64,000 nt of DNA from positions 1,178,001 through 1,242,000 of the forward strand of contig JAEVLN010000013.1 of assembly GCA_018350325.1 (NCBI GenBank). Direction: 5' to 3'. The translations under genes were made by a program, and so were the position numbers. Shown here in pieces: positions 24,201 through 36,894 of this stretch; position 1 is the first letter of the stretch, and each line of letters begins with the position of its first letter. Source of the stretch: Globodera rostochiensis. Taxonomy: Eukaryota > Nematoda > Chromadorea > Rhabditida > Heteroderidae. The notes beneath the pieces are model-generated. The model was not told the DNA's origin, did no database searches, and was given only the letters and a program-made list of their open reading frames with translations.

Positions 24201-27200
24201 AATTTCAATTCTATTAATGATTTAAGAGTCGAAAATTGTCGTCGAAAGATTTCGCCAAAAATTTAAATCAAATCAAGCAAATTGAATTCACTGTTTAGCT
24301 GTGATCGGTGTAAGAATGGCTTCTGGGATTTGTCAACGGACAATCCGTTGGGCTGCAAATCGTGCGGCTGTATGACCGTCGGCACGCTGCACAACCAGGG
24401 ATGTGATAAACAGTCCGGTGAATGCCGCTGCAAGCCGTTGGTACGTGAACAAAAACGGTCAAGGAACATGGTGCCGGTGGCGCCAAGCTTAAAATGTCTA
24501 AACTTTTTTGTTAGCTAACAAAAACAAAGAATTTTGTTATCAATCGGAACAACGTTCAACAAAATGAGAGCTTTTTATACAGTAGGGTCGATGTTATTTA
24601 ATTTGCTTAGCTAATGACTAAGTTATGACTGACGGCGCCAAGGTGGCCGGCCGGCGCCCACTTGACCGGTGTTAGACATTTATTGGTTTTGTTATTTGTG
24701 TCTGCTTTTCTTGTTTCTGTTTTTGTTATTAATTACAATATATATATATATACAACAAAAGGTATTTAATTTGATTTTAATTTAGTTTGATAATTTAGGT
24801 AACCGGCCAATACTGTGATCAGTGCTTGCCGGAACACTATGGGTCGGATAGATTTTTTATTTACTTATTATTTATTTAATTTTTAATTACTTTCAGGCTG
24901 TCCAATGACACAAACGGTTGCAAAAAGTGTGATTGTGATCCTGGAGGCTCGCATGTTTGTTTTATTTATTCATTTAATTATTAAAAAAATCCAATTTCAT
25001 GCTTTTTAAAATTCTGATTTAGAATATTAAAACAATTTTATTTTCTAAAATAAAAATGTTAAAGGGCACGCACTGCAGCATGGAGGAGGGCAAATGCAAA
25101 TGCAAGCCTAAGTTTGAGGGACGTCGCTGCAACACAACCACCAGTGGACATTACTGTCCCGCCCTTGACGAGTTCACTTTTGAGGTAATTTTAAATGTTT
25201 CATTAATTTATTTTTATATTTTTAAATGGGTTTTAATTATTTGCTGCAACTTGAAGTTGGACGGGAGAGGGACGGAAAAAAGATTTTTTTGTTTGTTATT
25301 TTTTTGTAGGTTTTATATGCTGGCGGTTTTTAAAAATTTTTATTTTTCAAATTTCCGGTTTTTTTGGCCGGGTCTTTTCTTATTCACAGTTCCGTTTTTC
25401 CAATAATCTTGGCCCCGTCCAATTTTATTTTTAAATAAGATCATTAAATAACAAACAGACAAAAACGTTATAATAATTTATAATAATTTAATTTAATTAT
25501 TTTATAAATTCATTATTGACATTTATTAATCAAATTTCAATTAATATTGTTTAATTTTTGCCTTTACTGCAAAGCAATGTGATATTAAAAATGCAGGCTG
25601 AATACACAATCCTCGTGCCGAACAATGCGGCGGAGAATGTGGCACGCGAATCTTCGCCGGATCGACCCCGGAGCTGGACAGGCGAAGGCTTTGTGCGCGT
25701 GCGCGAGAACACCAACCTCACATTTGTGGTAAAATAAAAATAAATTTTATGAAAAATTGAGTAAAAAATTTAGGTATTTAAAAATTTCAGGTTGAAGGCC
25801 TTACCAAAACTGGACAATTCAATTTGATTGTGCGCTATGAACTGGAGCCAGAGGGCATGTTTTTTTAATAAGAATTCGTGTTATTTTTTATAATTTTTAT
25901 TTTTGTCGTAATAAGGTAGCTCGAGACCGGGACCGTACTGAAGTGTCCATCCTGGGACCGGTTTTTCGAAAAATTCCTTCAAAACCTCCCGCAGATGGTT
26001 CCGGTTTTTTTCCAATCGTTTTTTTTGTCCTTTAATTCCGGATTTTTGATAACACCGGTCCCCGTGCTACCCTAGTTAAATATACTGAAATTTTTTAGAC
26101 CCTGTCGGTTGGGAAGACCTCAAACTGACGGTGGTTCGGCCCGGAGACCCGAGCCCGGACAGCATTTGTGCCAATGCCATGCCTTCCGATGATTTTCTTA
26201 TAGCCAGGCAAAGAGAGGGAGGGAGGGGTCTTTTCAAGGCTTATTATATAAAAAAAGCACTAAACAAATTTTTAAACCTTTGCAGACTCCCCCCGCGTGC
26301 CCGTTTTTACGAAATTCACCCATCAATTTGTCTGGAATCCGGCACTCGTTACGAAATCAGGCTGTATTTTGGCGAAAAACGTCGTGGCGCACCGGACATT
26401 CGAGCGCAGGTTAAAAATTTTTTTAAATTAGAAATTTAAAAAAGTCAATCGAAAAATTAAATGTTAAACATTTAAGGAAAATTATTAAATGGATTATTGA
26501 TTTTACATAGTTTTTATATATTAATTTAAATTTATTTTTAATAAATTTAAACTATATTTAACTTCCAGGCTCTCGTCGATTCACTCGTTGTTGCCCCGCC
26601 AACGGACAGTCTCCAAATTTTTAAGGGCCCGGATGTTGAGGCGTTGACTCGAAAACAATACTATGACTAGTAAAATTAAAAATTTCTAACTTTTAAAAAA
26701 AATTTTAACTTTAAGCTACCAATGCCGAGCCTACACACTTGCCTGGACACCGCCACAGCAAATGCCGGCCGAATGTGTGCAATATGTGTGCGTGGTGGCC
26801 GGAGAAATTTTCCAAGAAGCCTTCAAATGCGATTGCGACCCAACGGGTATGTATGTGCTAGGGAGAGTAAGCGAATGCCGGATTTCTGGACATTTTTGGG
26901 TCCGGCATGCCGGATTCCGTGACTTTTTAGCAAATCCGGAATATGCGGGGGGGGGGGGTAGTCGAGAAATTTTTGAATTTTTGATGGAATTTGTTAAGAA
27001 AATTGGCCCAAAAACTTCATCCGCTGAAGGTCGAAAAAAATTATCAGAAAAGCCAAATTCCTAGGATTTTGAAATTTGCCGGATTCCGTTTTTCGGACAT
27101 TTTTGGGGTCCGGATGCCGGACTATTTCCGGTTACATCCCTGTTGTTTTTTACTTTTTTTGGATAATTTTAATAAATTTTGCAGGTTCTGTGTCCGGCAT

Positions 27201-30200
27201 TTGCGAGCCAAAGGGTGGCCAATGCGAATGTAAGCCAAACGTTGGTGGCCGACGGTTAGTGCCTTTCCGTTTATTGTTTAAAATTTTATTTTTAATATTT
27301 TCAAAATTTTAAGCTGCGACCTTTGCGCGGTTGGCACTTACGGATTTGGGCCGTCCGGTTGTTCGCCGTGCGATTGCGACAGCGTCGGCGCACTTTCAAA
27401 TGTTTGAAAATTCAAATTAAATATTTTATTACGTTTTTAATCATTTATTAACCAAATTTATAGGCGCCTGCTTAATCAAAATTTTTTTTTTTAATTTAGG
27501 CCTGCGACAAACAGTCAGGCCAATGCGTGTGTCGTGAGCGTGGCATTACTGGACGCCAATGTAATCAGTGCCAACCAGGATTTTGGTATTTGCAAAATAA
27601 ATTGTTTTTTTGGATTACAAAATTTTCAGGAATTTCCCGGAGTGTCGGACCTGCCAATGCAACGGACACGCGTCCATTTGCGATCAGCGGACAGGTGCAT
27701 GCATTGACTGTCGCAACCTTACCGATGGAGCCCATTGTGAACGGTTGGCACCAAAAAATATTGAAATTTTTTCTGAGACTCTTTAATTTCAAAAAAATTT
27801 CAGAAAATTTTATCGCTATTTTAAATGTTTTTAATGAAATTTTAAATTGTACTACATTTTTTTATTTTTTGTAGCGAATCCACTGAACTTTAACATCGTT
27901 AATTTTTAGTTGTGTGGACGGTTACTACGGTGACCCACGGCTCGGCATCAACCTGCACTGCAAGCCATGTCCTTGCCCTGGCGGGCCAGGCTCCGGCTTT
28001 CAACATGCCGATTCGTGCTATTTGACCCCACCACCGAGCCCGACCGTCACCTGCAACTGCAGGTGGTGAAACAAAAAAGATTCGGAAAGTTTTAAAAAAT
28101 TTTTTATTAAATTTTTGATTAAAAAAAAAATTTACATAGGTCTGGCTATGCGGGTGAGCGGTGCGATCAGTGCGCAGTGAACTTTTGGGGAAACCCACGC
28201 GAAATTGGGTAATTTCAAAAATTTTAAAATTACAAATTAAAATTATAAAATCATTTAATTATTTTAAAATTGTAAATTCGTTTGCATTAATTTAATAACT
28301 TTAAATTTTTATATTAAAATCCATAATGGTATATAAAATTGTAAATTTATTTTTGTATTGTTGAATTTCCATTCTTTATTTGACTTTTTTATTTTTAAAT
28401 TTTAGTGGCTCCTGCGAAAAGTGCGATTGTAATGGGAACATCGACTGGAATGTTTGAATTAATCTTGTTTTTAAAACGAAAACCGTAATGTTTACCTACC
28501 GTATAGGTGCCGGAGAGTTGCGACCCGACAACCGGCGACTGTTACAAGTGCTTGCACAACACGGGCGGGGACCAGTGCCAGCACTGTTTGGACGGCTTTT
28601 TCGGCGACGCGCGTGCGCGGACTTGCACGCGGTGAGGAGGGCAAAAAAAAGAAATTAATTAAAGAAATTTTATTTATTATATTTTTGTTTTAAGCTTTCA
28701 ACAGCAGGGGGAGCATAGATTGGGCTAGGAAATTTGATAAAATTAATAAATTTTTTTTAATTTTATTTTAATTTTTGAAAGTTTATTTTGTTTAAAACGA
28801 TAAATGTTTTTTAGGATGCTTGAAAATTGATATTTTTTTAAGGAAGAGAATTTATTAATTTAAATTTAAATTTAATTTTAAATTATTTTTTCAAAATAAC
28901 AGTTGCGTTTGCAACAATTTGGGCACCAATTCGAGCGCGAGCCCATGCGACCGCGTGTCGGGCCAATGCCCGTGCCATGCCAACGTGGTCGGGCCCCAGT
29001 GCGACCAGTGCGCACCGCTCCATTACGACTTGGCCAGCGGCAAAGGTACGGCGGAAGGCTACTTACATACTGTACATTGAAGGGTTACAGTAATCGTTAG
29101 TACTGTAACCCGCAAAAAAATGTGACAATTGTAGCGGCGTACTGTAACTGAATTTAAGACTATTACAGTGTTTTATAGGATGTTCTGCATGCGCTTGTGA
29201 CCCGAACGGCGTGAACATTGACCCGAGCACGGGTGACCCCTACCTGAAGGTTTTAAATTTTTTTAATTAAAAATTTTTGTTTTTTTAGTGCAACGACATT
29301 GATGGCCAATGCCACTGCAAGCAGGGAAGAGGGGGCCGCACCTGTGCAGATTGCCAAGACTTTTATTGGGGTACAAATTCAAAAAAATTTCAAATTCTGA
29401 ATTTAAAATGCTTATTATTTTTGCAGGTAACCCTCTGACGGAGGAATGCATGGCGTGCGAATGCGACACCTATGGGTCGCAGACGCTGCAGTGCGACCGT
29501 CAGACAGGGCACTGCATGTGCAAGCCGGGCAGCGGCGGGCCAAAGTGCAACCAATGCGCTCGAGGGTAAAGGAAATGGCGCGAAATTTTAATGTTGAATT
29601 TTATACACAACTTTTGGCACAAAATGTTACTTTTGGCATTTTATCTGGGAATGTTTTTGTCAGATACACCGGCAATTGGCCCCACTGTCAAGCGTGCGGC
29701 GAATGTTTTGACAATTGGGACGCGATTCTGCAAGCACTTGGCCACGAGTTGGATTCGCTGATCCTTCGAGCCAATAACATTGAGGACACTGGTGGAAGAA
29801 ATATAAAAATTAAAATTATTAAATTGATTTTTTAATTCCAGGAATTTCATCAGAGTACGACGACACTTTTGCGGAAATGGAAGATAAAATTGGTGACGTG
29901 AAACGGCGCATGGAAGGCGTTAACATAACAAAGGCAATAAAGAAGAAATTATTTATTTTATTTATTCTAATTGTTTATTTTAGTAGATTTAATTTAGAAG
30001 CCAGAAAATTTTAAATTATTTTATTTTTATCCCAAAACAATTAAACTAAAATATTGAACAAATTTTTTATTTATTTTAAGATATACATAATTAATTTTTA
30101 AATATTGTATCAAACAAAAGAAAAATATTTTATTCTAATTGGGTATTATTAGCAGATTTAATTTAGATCAGCCTACTATATCCCAAAAACAATTAATCTA

Positions 30201-33200
30201 AAAGTAAAAATTGCAAAAAAAATTTTCCCGTTTTTATTGAACAAATTTTTAATAAGTATTTTTTAATTAATTTGTTCAAAAAATATTATTTGTTTTGTCA
30301 ATGTGCAGGAGGATGTGGAGCAGTTACGGCGTCAGATGCACCAACTACAGGCCCAAATTGATGCAACCCGGGAAATGTTGCAGGAGAAAAACCAACGGGT
30401 GACCAGAGTCAGCACGGAGGTCAACCTGGCGGAGGAGGGGGTTAAGGTTCTGAAAACAGGAATTCAACAAAAAAAATTGCCCAAAATTTTCACCAGACAC
30501 TAAACGAAAGTGCGCAGCAAATTGTCCAATTGGCCAACAATTTGACCGCACGAGCGGACCAAATTCGTCAGGGTGACATTAAGGTGTGGCGCCGGATATA
30601 TTTGAAATTTTTTATTTAAAAAATAATTTTTTTTCAGGGAGCTGCCGAAATTGTGGAGGAGAGCAGTCGAAAGTCGGCGGATGCGGAACGCATGATCGCT
30701 CAACAATTGGAATTGATCAGGTGAGGCTTCAAAACTTTTCAATTTTTCCAGGCGGCCTAGAATTTTTTTTTTGTCAACCTAACCTTTGATGGCTAAAATT
30801 TCCGCGTGTCCGAAAATTTTTTTCCTAGAAACTAAAGTTTGCTGCTATTCGATTTTTTTAAAATTTAGTTTAGGGTCGTCGCCTATGCATTCTAAGCAAT
30901 GTTTTTGTTATTTGTTTAGGCCTCGGCTTTAATTCCAGAATTTTTTTTTTTAATTTTCTTTAATTTTAGCCAATCTGAATCAGAGCGACTGAAAGCTGAA
31001 CAATTGCTCAACGAGCACAAACGTGACTTTGACCGTCAATATGAGGAGAACAAAGCGCGTCTGGATGACATTAGCAACACTGTATGGAGCGGGGCTTGGG
31101 GGGTTTTTAACAAAAAAACAAAATTTAAATTTTCCTCCCCTCGCCTTTCTCCCCCTAGATTTCTTCCATTGAAGATGCCATTCCGGCACTGAATTTGGAG
31201 GTTTGCGGTGCCGAGACTGCTCCATGTGATGCCGTGTGCGGTGGGCCTGGCCCAAAGTGTTCACGCTGCGGCGGCTCCTCGTGTCCAGGCAACTAATTGA
31301 TTTATAAAACATTAAATTTAGTTTACTACAATAATATTTCCCTAATCTTGAGGCTGACGTTTTATTTATTGTAATAAGTTGAAGTATGATTATTCAAATC
31401 AAATTACATTTGATTTAGTATACAAAAACAGACAACTAAAGCATAGTTAAATCAATTAAAGATGTGCTATTTTAAAACTTTTTGTTCAAAATTTTATAAT
31501 TTGAAATTAATTATTATTTTTATATGTGAATAATTAAGTGCATATTTAGGCTCCGTTTCTAAGGCGGTGCAGGCGCAAGAGTTTGCTCAGGAGGCTCTTG
31601 AAAAAGTGCAGTCAAAGCAGAAGGAAGCTGAAGAAGTGGGAAAATTTTCATCTTTTAAACAATTTTATTTTTCAAACTTTACAGATTTTAAAAAATGTGC
31701 GCGATGTGCTGCCCAAAACGCAGGAGGCCCGAAAGTTAACAGAACAAGCATTGGAAAGTGCCCAAAAAGAGGTAAATAAAATATAAATTAATTTTAATAA
31801 ATTTTGTAATAATTTAATTATTTTTATTAAATAGATAAATAAAAAAGAATTTTGTTTTTTTTTCACGATTTAATTAAAATAACTTCGTATTTAGGCCGAA
31901 AAAATCAACAAAACGCGCGATGTATTGGTAGCACAAATTGAGGAGATCCAAACTTTCCTCGAAGCCAAAAGGCATAGGTCTGTTTTTTGAAGATTTTTTC
32001 TATGTAAAAACTCTAAATTTTTAGGCCTGAAGACATCCGGGCCAAGGTCGAGCACATCCTGAACATCACCATCCCATTCAACGAGGAGCAAATTCGACAA
32101 CTCTCAGAAAATGTAAAAAAAAAAATTCAAATATTTTTGTGGCTGGTTGGAAATTTTTGCAATTTTTCAGATTCGTCAAAAGGTGGGGGAGGCAAAGGAG
32201 CCCGAGAAAATTTTGGCCGAAACACGTGCCAACAAAACGGCCGCATCCGGTCTGCAGGACAAGGCTGAGCTGGCCAGCCAGAGGGCTGCCTCAATACACA
32301 GTGAAAACCCAAAAAAAAAATTTTTGAAAATTTGAAATAATTTGAAAACATTTTGCAGACATTACGGCTGGCATCAAGGAGGCGCTGGACACGGCGGAGC
32401 AGGCTCAGAAACAGGCACAGATGACACTGAACGACATCAACGCCAACATCGAGAAGACAAAGTCTCTCACAATTTAAAAGAAAATTGAAATTGGCCAAGC
32501 TTTGCGTGTACGGGAAGGGGGGGGGGTGTTTAGTATAGAGACCGGACAGAACGATTTGGTAGTTTTTAAAATATAAAATTTTTAGCAATTCTGAGTTTTT
32601 TTAAAAAACTATGTTTACAGGTCCACCTTGGCCCTGACAGAGGAAGAAGTCAAATCCTTGGAGTCCCGCGTTGACGAGGCATCCGAGCGGATTCGAAAAT
32701 TGGTCAACATGACAGGCACGCAACAAATTTTCTGAAATATTTTTTAAATTTCCTGTTTTTTTAGACCATTTGAAAGCGGAATACGTCAAAATCATGTCGA
32801 ACACAAAGGCGGCCGGCCAAAGTGCGGCCGGCGCTTCCGAAATTGCGGCTCAAGTGGAGCAAAAGCATAACGCAATGAAGGTGTCAAAGTCCAAAAATTC
32901 CCGAAATTTTTTTGAAAATTTTTTAGGCTACCTATGACAAAGTGTTGGGCTTGTTGGAGGAGAAGGAAAGCGGTAACGAGGAGCGCAAACAGCGCGCGGA
33001 ACAGTTGCGGAAGCGGACGACGGAGCTTCTGGCAAAGATTAAGCGGAGTCGGGAGGAGAAAATTTGTGAGAAAAATTTTTAAAACAAAAAAAATGTGAAA
33101 TTTTCTAATTATTAAATTATCTTGATGATTTATTTGAAAATTTTTAATTTTTAAATTATTATAGGCTTTTAATTATTTTAATTAAAAAATTTAAGTTTAA

Positions 33201-33630
33201 ATATATTTAAAAATGAAAATGTCTAATGATTAAAATTAGGGTAGGGCAAACTCGGTTTTCGATTAACCGGATGCAGGGCTTTTAAACCCGGGTTTTAAAA
33301 ATTTTATTCAAATTCTTTAAAATTGCCACTCAAAATAAACCGGGTTGCATCAAAAACCCGGTTAACCGGGTTCGATCCCAAATCCCGGTTTTAAAACCGG
33401 TCTTGTCCTACCTTGATTAAAATCCAATCTGAAAATAAACAATAAGCCGCCAATTTTGAAGATTTTTAAAAATAAAAATAAATTCTTTAGCGCTCATTGA
33501 ACGTGCTGACACGCTGGACGTGGAGCTGAACAACTTCCGCACCTCCATCGAGGAGCTCAGCGACCATATTGAACATGTGGCCACCGAAATCGATCGACGC
33601 GTGGATTACCACGCCACCTGCGATGCCTGA
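21278..33630 (+). CDS. lam-1: Laminin subunit beta (complete, spliced)
   Basis: This secreted glycoprotein pairs with alpha and gamma chains to build basement membranes. The ATG at 21278 with a phase-2 join gives a signal peptide ([15 protein letters not shown]). The LN domain follows ([67 protein letters not shown]; to about 23240). LE EGF-like repeats (about 23150-25160) come next, then the beta-type domain IV from [19 protein letters not shown] (about 25150) to about 26660. A second LE array extends to about 29570. From about 29690 the coiled-coil rod runs to the end ([34 protein letters not shown]). It is interrupted at about 31200-31290 by the Cys-rich beta knob ([20 protein letters not shown]). 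The C-terminus HATCDA supplies the chain-linking Cys, with TGA at 33628-33630. Domain order is complete. Three introns carry transposon copies. Confidence 0.97.
22518..22585. mobile_element. hAT-like micro-MITE, 68 bp, in laminin intron
   Basis: The left end TAGAAGACCGG mirrors the right end CCGGTCTTA. Identical 8-bp copies of ATGGCAAT flank the element at 22510-22517 and 22586-22593. The motif AGACCGG also starts repeat-like stretches near 32536, 35604, 47065 and 63206, suggesting a dispersed family. Confidence 0.7.
25913..26074. mobile_element. Probable GGTAGC-terminal MITE in laminin intron
   Basis: The left end AAGGTAGCTCGAGACCGGGA is the inverted partner of the right end CCGGTCCCCGTGCTACCCTA. 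The ends match the family at 63438-63833. A target-site duplication could not be defined, so the edges are approximate. Confidence 0.55.
26860..27145. repeat. CCGGA-rich repeat in laminin intron
   Basis: This intron contains repeated GCCGGATTTC/GCCGGATTCCG and GGACATTTTTGGG(G)TCCGG units (about 26876-26925 and 27076-27118) around a G-run at 26947-26956. The two halves look like copies of one element or the two ends of a decayed transposon. No clean duplication was found. Confidence 0.45.
33237..33415. mobile_element. hAT-like MITE in the last large laminin intron
   Basis: The left end TAGGGTAGGGCAAACTCGG pairs with the right end CCGGTCTTGTCCTACCTTG as an imperfect inverted repeat. Perfect 8-bp copies of ATTAAAAT flank it at 33229-33236 and 33416-33423 (9 bp if the shared G is counted). 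The interior is rich in ACCGGG/CCCGGT motifs and has no coding capacity. Confidence 0.7.
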
Positions 33631-34830
33631 GAAACAATTTTACCGCAAAATTTTAATTTCTCAAATTTTTGCCTTTAAAATTAAAAAAAGGAAATTTTGA
33701 ATTTTTTGAACTTTTTGAAATGTTTTACGAATTTAGAATGGTGAGATGAAAATTAGTTTAGTTAAAATTTTGTTTTGTTCAAAAATTATTGAAAGTCATG
33801 AATTATGGCCAAGTTAGGCAAAAATTTGTTTATAATTTGAAATGTTGAGAAATTCCCATGCCCTAATCATTTTTTTCAAATTTCCATCTCAAGGCACTTT
33901 TTCTTTCACACTTTCCATCTCTGCTAATCTTTTTAAATCCGACCCCAATGTTTTGATGCCATTCATGAAAAAGGCTTTTCACAAATTATTTAATAAAAAA
34001 TATAAAAAAATATTTGCCTTTTCTAATTTTAAACTAATCGCCGCGACGTCCTTTTATTAATATTATACAATTTTTGGCACATAAATCCAATATGTTCGCT
34101 GGAATAAATGTGTGTTTGGAAGATTATTGCATAATTAAGGGGATTTAACGAATAAATTAGGATTATTTTAAGGGAATTAAATTCAAAATGGATCATAAAT
34201 TGCTTGAGAATTTAAAATTTATTGCATCTTGAAAGCGTGGGATGGCATTTTGCTTTTCGATTTTTTAACAATCAACAAATTTTAACTTTTTGATGATGTT
34301 TACAAAATTTCAATTTCGATTTTTTAAAGTTTACAAAAGATTTCAATTTTCCAATTTAAACGTTCAACCAAACTTCAGTTTTTGGGTTTTAAACGTTGAG
34401 AAAATTTTCAATTATGATTTTTAAACGATTACAAAAGATTTCAATTTTTGATTTTTAAGCTATCGTCCTCTTTGACCGTAACTTCAATAATTAAATAGAA
34501 AATTTTTTTGAAAATTAAATCTAACAAATAAGGCAAAAATAAATCAAAGGGAAATAATATAAATTTTGATTGAATATCGATCGTTCATAATTAATTCATA
34601 AATTAAATAAATTTACCAAGGAAAGTAAAATAAAATATTATTTTTACCGGAAATTAGTAGATTAATTAATTTACCCATTGCTTTGAAACACGAAATCATG
34701 TGAATAAATGATATAATTTATCCTAAGATTAAAATCTTTTCTTATAAATTCACAGCAAAAATTCTTTAAATCCATTTAACAATTTCGTTCAGATTTGAAG
34801 CATTTTACTAACAAAAGCCCCTCCAAAAAA
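33631..34830. other. AT-rich intergenic region between laminin and the VQ-like gene
   Basis: No gene is seen. The region has laminin's 3' flank, several ACAAAAGATTTCAATTTT-like repeats around 34310-34460, and a likely 3' splice or trans-splice acceptor (ATTTCGTTCAG, ending at about 34793) about 38 bases before the start codon of the next gene. Confidence 0.5.
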
Positions 34831-35406
34831 ATGAAACCAATCATTTTGCTTGTCCTTGTCATTTTGGCATTGTCCGCCGCCAGTGTTTGCAACGGAATGC
34901 CAAAGAAAAAAAGCGCCGGTTCTGCCAGCAAAGTGCCGGGCAGCGGCGGCACAAGTAGCAGCACACCACGCGCCGCCGAGAGACTAAACTTGGGCAGTAA
35001 CAACAACAACAAAAGCCGAAGCAAACAACAAAATCAGCAGAAAAAAGAGAGTAAAAAAAAAGTGGCACCAACTAAATTTATTAAAACGGACAAAGCCAAT
35101 TTCTCTCAGTTGGTACATCACTACACAGCAGCGCCAGAATTCAGAAACGACAACTTTTTATCAAATATTTGGCCATTTTCTGGCGGCTCAGGGTATAATC
35201 CGCTGGAAATGGACCCGAGTTTCGTGCCGGGACTGCCCTTGACCAGCCATGAAACGGGCATTCTTTGTCAAAACCGCAGGGGGCCAAGCAGTAGTGGCAC
35301 GGTGGCACCACACCAAACTTATGGTGGTGGTGACGCATCGTCGTCGTCGTCACGGCAGCAACATAATCAGGCAAGCTCATCGAATCATGTAACATCGCCC
35401 GAGTAA
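34831..35406 (+). CDS. Secreted intronless protein with VQ-like motif (191 aa)
   Basis: The ATG at 34831 opens a strong signal peptide (KPIILLVLVILALSAASVCNG, residues 2-22). The mature part is low-complexity and Ser/Asn/Gln-rich, with a basic cluster KKESKKK at 71-77. Next comes PTKFIKTDKANFSQLVHHYT (80-99), continuing AAPEF. The core F91-x3-V95-H-H-Y-T99-A100 fits the plant VQ pattern F-x3-V-Q-x-h-T-G. V-H and T-A variants are known in plants. The flanks also match: basic residues, then T-D-x-x-N before the Phe, and a Pro after the Thr. The rest has Gly/Pro-rich text (SGGSGYNPLEMDPSFVPGLP) and a poly-Ser tail; stop TAA is at 35404-35406. Plant VQ proteins bind WRKY factors and are mostly intronless. 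A secreted nematode version could be a host-mimicking effector, but the motif match is my reading and no search was run. Confidence 0.8.
   Translation: MKPIILLVLVILALSAASVCNGMPKKKSAGSASKVPGSGGTSSSTPRAAERLNLGSNNNNKSRSKQQNQQKKESKKKVAPTKFIKTDKANFSQLVHHYTAAPEFRNDNFLSNIWPFSGGSGYNPLEMDPSFVPGLPLTSHETGILCQNRRGPSSSGTVAPHQTYGGGDASSSSSRQQHNQASSSNHVTSPE
35101..35130 (+). other. VQ-like motif coding segment
   Basis: The codons at 35101-35130 encode FSQLVHHYTA, residues 91-100 of the secreted protein. They align to the VQ signature with Phe, Val, aromatic/hydrophobic, Thr and a small residue in register. Gln is replaced by His and Gly by Ala. Confidence 0.55.
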
Positions 35407-36451
35407 ATGGCTTCAACGAATCCGCGGAAAAGGGAACAATCCGTAAAGCGATGATAGCACCAACGGAGGGCATTTTGATGAGAGGGGCTCGTATTTTTAT
35501 ATCCATAAAATGCTTTTGAAAAAATCCGTGCATAATTACCGAAACGTCATAAATTTGTATACACCTTTATATAATAGTTGAATGTCTTTAATAATATTTT
35601 TAGAGACCGGACCTGGACAGGATCCAGGCCGGTAGGACGGAATCCGGGTCTTTTTGCCCCCGAAAAAGTCCAAAATAGTGTCACTTAAGTACTATTTTGG
35701 TCACCAAAAAATAAAAGACTAAAAAATAGTCACTATAAAATCGATTAAAAATGCTTTCAGTGACCTAAAAACGCGATTTTCTCAGAGTCTGGGGAGTTCA
35801 GGAAAATATAATCAAAAGACTAAAAATCAGGGCATAATTTACGTACATACCTATTGTTGTTTTGTTCAAAATAAATGATGAGCTAGAATTCAATTAGCAC
35901 ATACGGTTGATTCTTGGGATGGCTTAAAAATTGGGTCGGGAAGGTTCCACTGGACCTGCTGGATTCCGGGTTCATGAAAAGTTTTAGAAGCGAGTTTAAA
36001 CGCTTTTCTGCCAAATTCTTTATCGAAAATCGGTTTCAGCACCAAAACAACCCTAGAGAAATTTTTTTATTCGGGTTCGGGGTTTCGGCATTCGCAAAAT
36101 CCGAGCTCGGATTCGTAAAGGTCGAAATCGAAAGAAAAAAACGTCAAAATGAAACAAATTTATGTGAATACAAAATTATTTTTAATTAAAATAATTTATT
36201 TTAATAAAATATTATTTGAAAATATTCACAGTATTCACGTAGCTGTCTACTTCTTTTCATTCATTTTACTCAAAATTCGTCAACCTGTTTGCTTAAAAAT
36301 GTTGATTTTTGTTTTAAGCCTAAAACATTTTGCTTTTGGGTAGACAATTAGTTGCCAAGTTCTGTGCAAAAAATTAGGCAAATCTGGCTGTTTAAAAAAA
36401 ATTCCACTTAATTTCTTGGCGAAATGTTTCCAAAATTTAACGAGTGGGGGT

Positions 36452-36552
36452 CTTTTCGGCCCCGCCGTTTCGGCCCCGACGTTTCGGCCCCGCCCTTTCG
36501 GCCCCGGGATGTTTCGGCCCCAGACGTTTCGGCCCCGGACGTTTCGGCCCCA
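36452..36552 (+). repeat. GTTTCGGCCCCGAC minisatellite, left arm of inverted pair
   Basis: About seven units of (G/A)CGTTTCGGCCCC, with one CTTTCGGCCCC variant, run across this stretch. The order of unit variants (CCG, GACG, CCCT) matches the reverse complement of the array at 37055-37162. The flanking unique sequence (GCGAAATG..TCCAAAATTTAAC) also has an inverted partner there. Confidence 0.85.
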
Positions 36553-36831
36553 CGCTGCAATTTCTTTTTTATTATTCAACCAAACAATTTTTATTCAGAA
36601 ACTTTTTTTCAGATGAACTAAAACATAACAAAATTAATAATTATAATCTGAAAATTTGCAAGAAATTTTGGGGCTCATTGCCAATTACTAGAAACCCAAG
36701 AAGAAATTCCAAAATTTTTGACGGGTAGAATCCGATTCTTCAAATTAAAGCCCAGGCTCAAATTCTAACATTTTTTCAAAATTCAAAAATTAATTTTGGC
36801 CTCGAATCATTTAAAAAGGGCTGGTTACCTT

Positions 36832-36894
36832 ATTAGGCCTAGGCCTAAGCCAACCTAAGCTTAGGCTTAGGCTTAGGCCTAACTAACCCTAAGC
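36832..36894. repeat. Interstitial telomere-like TTAGGC repeats, head-to-head
   Basis: Three perfect TTAGGC units lie at 36861-36878, preceded by the opposite orientation (GCCTAGGCCTAAGCC) and followed by CTAACTAACCCTAAGC. TTAGGC is the nematode telomere unit. The palindromic arrangement sits midway between the two inverted GTTTCGGCCCC arrays. Confidence 0.7.
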
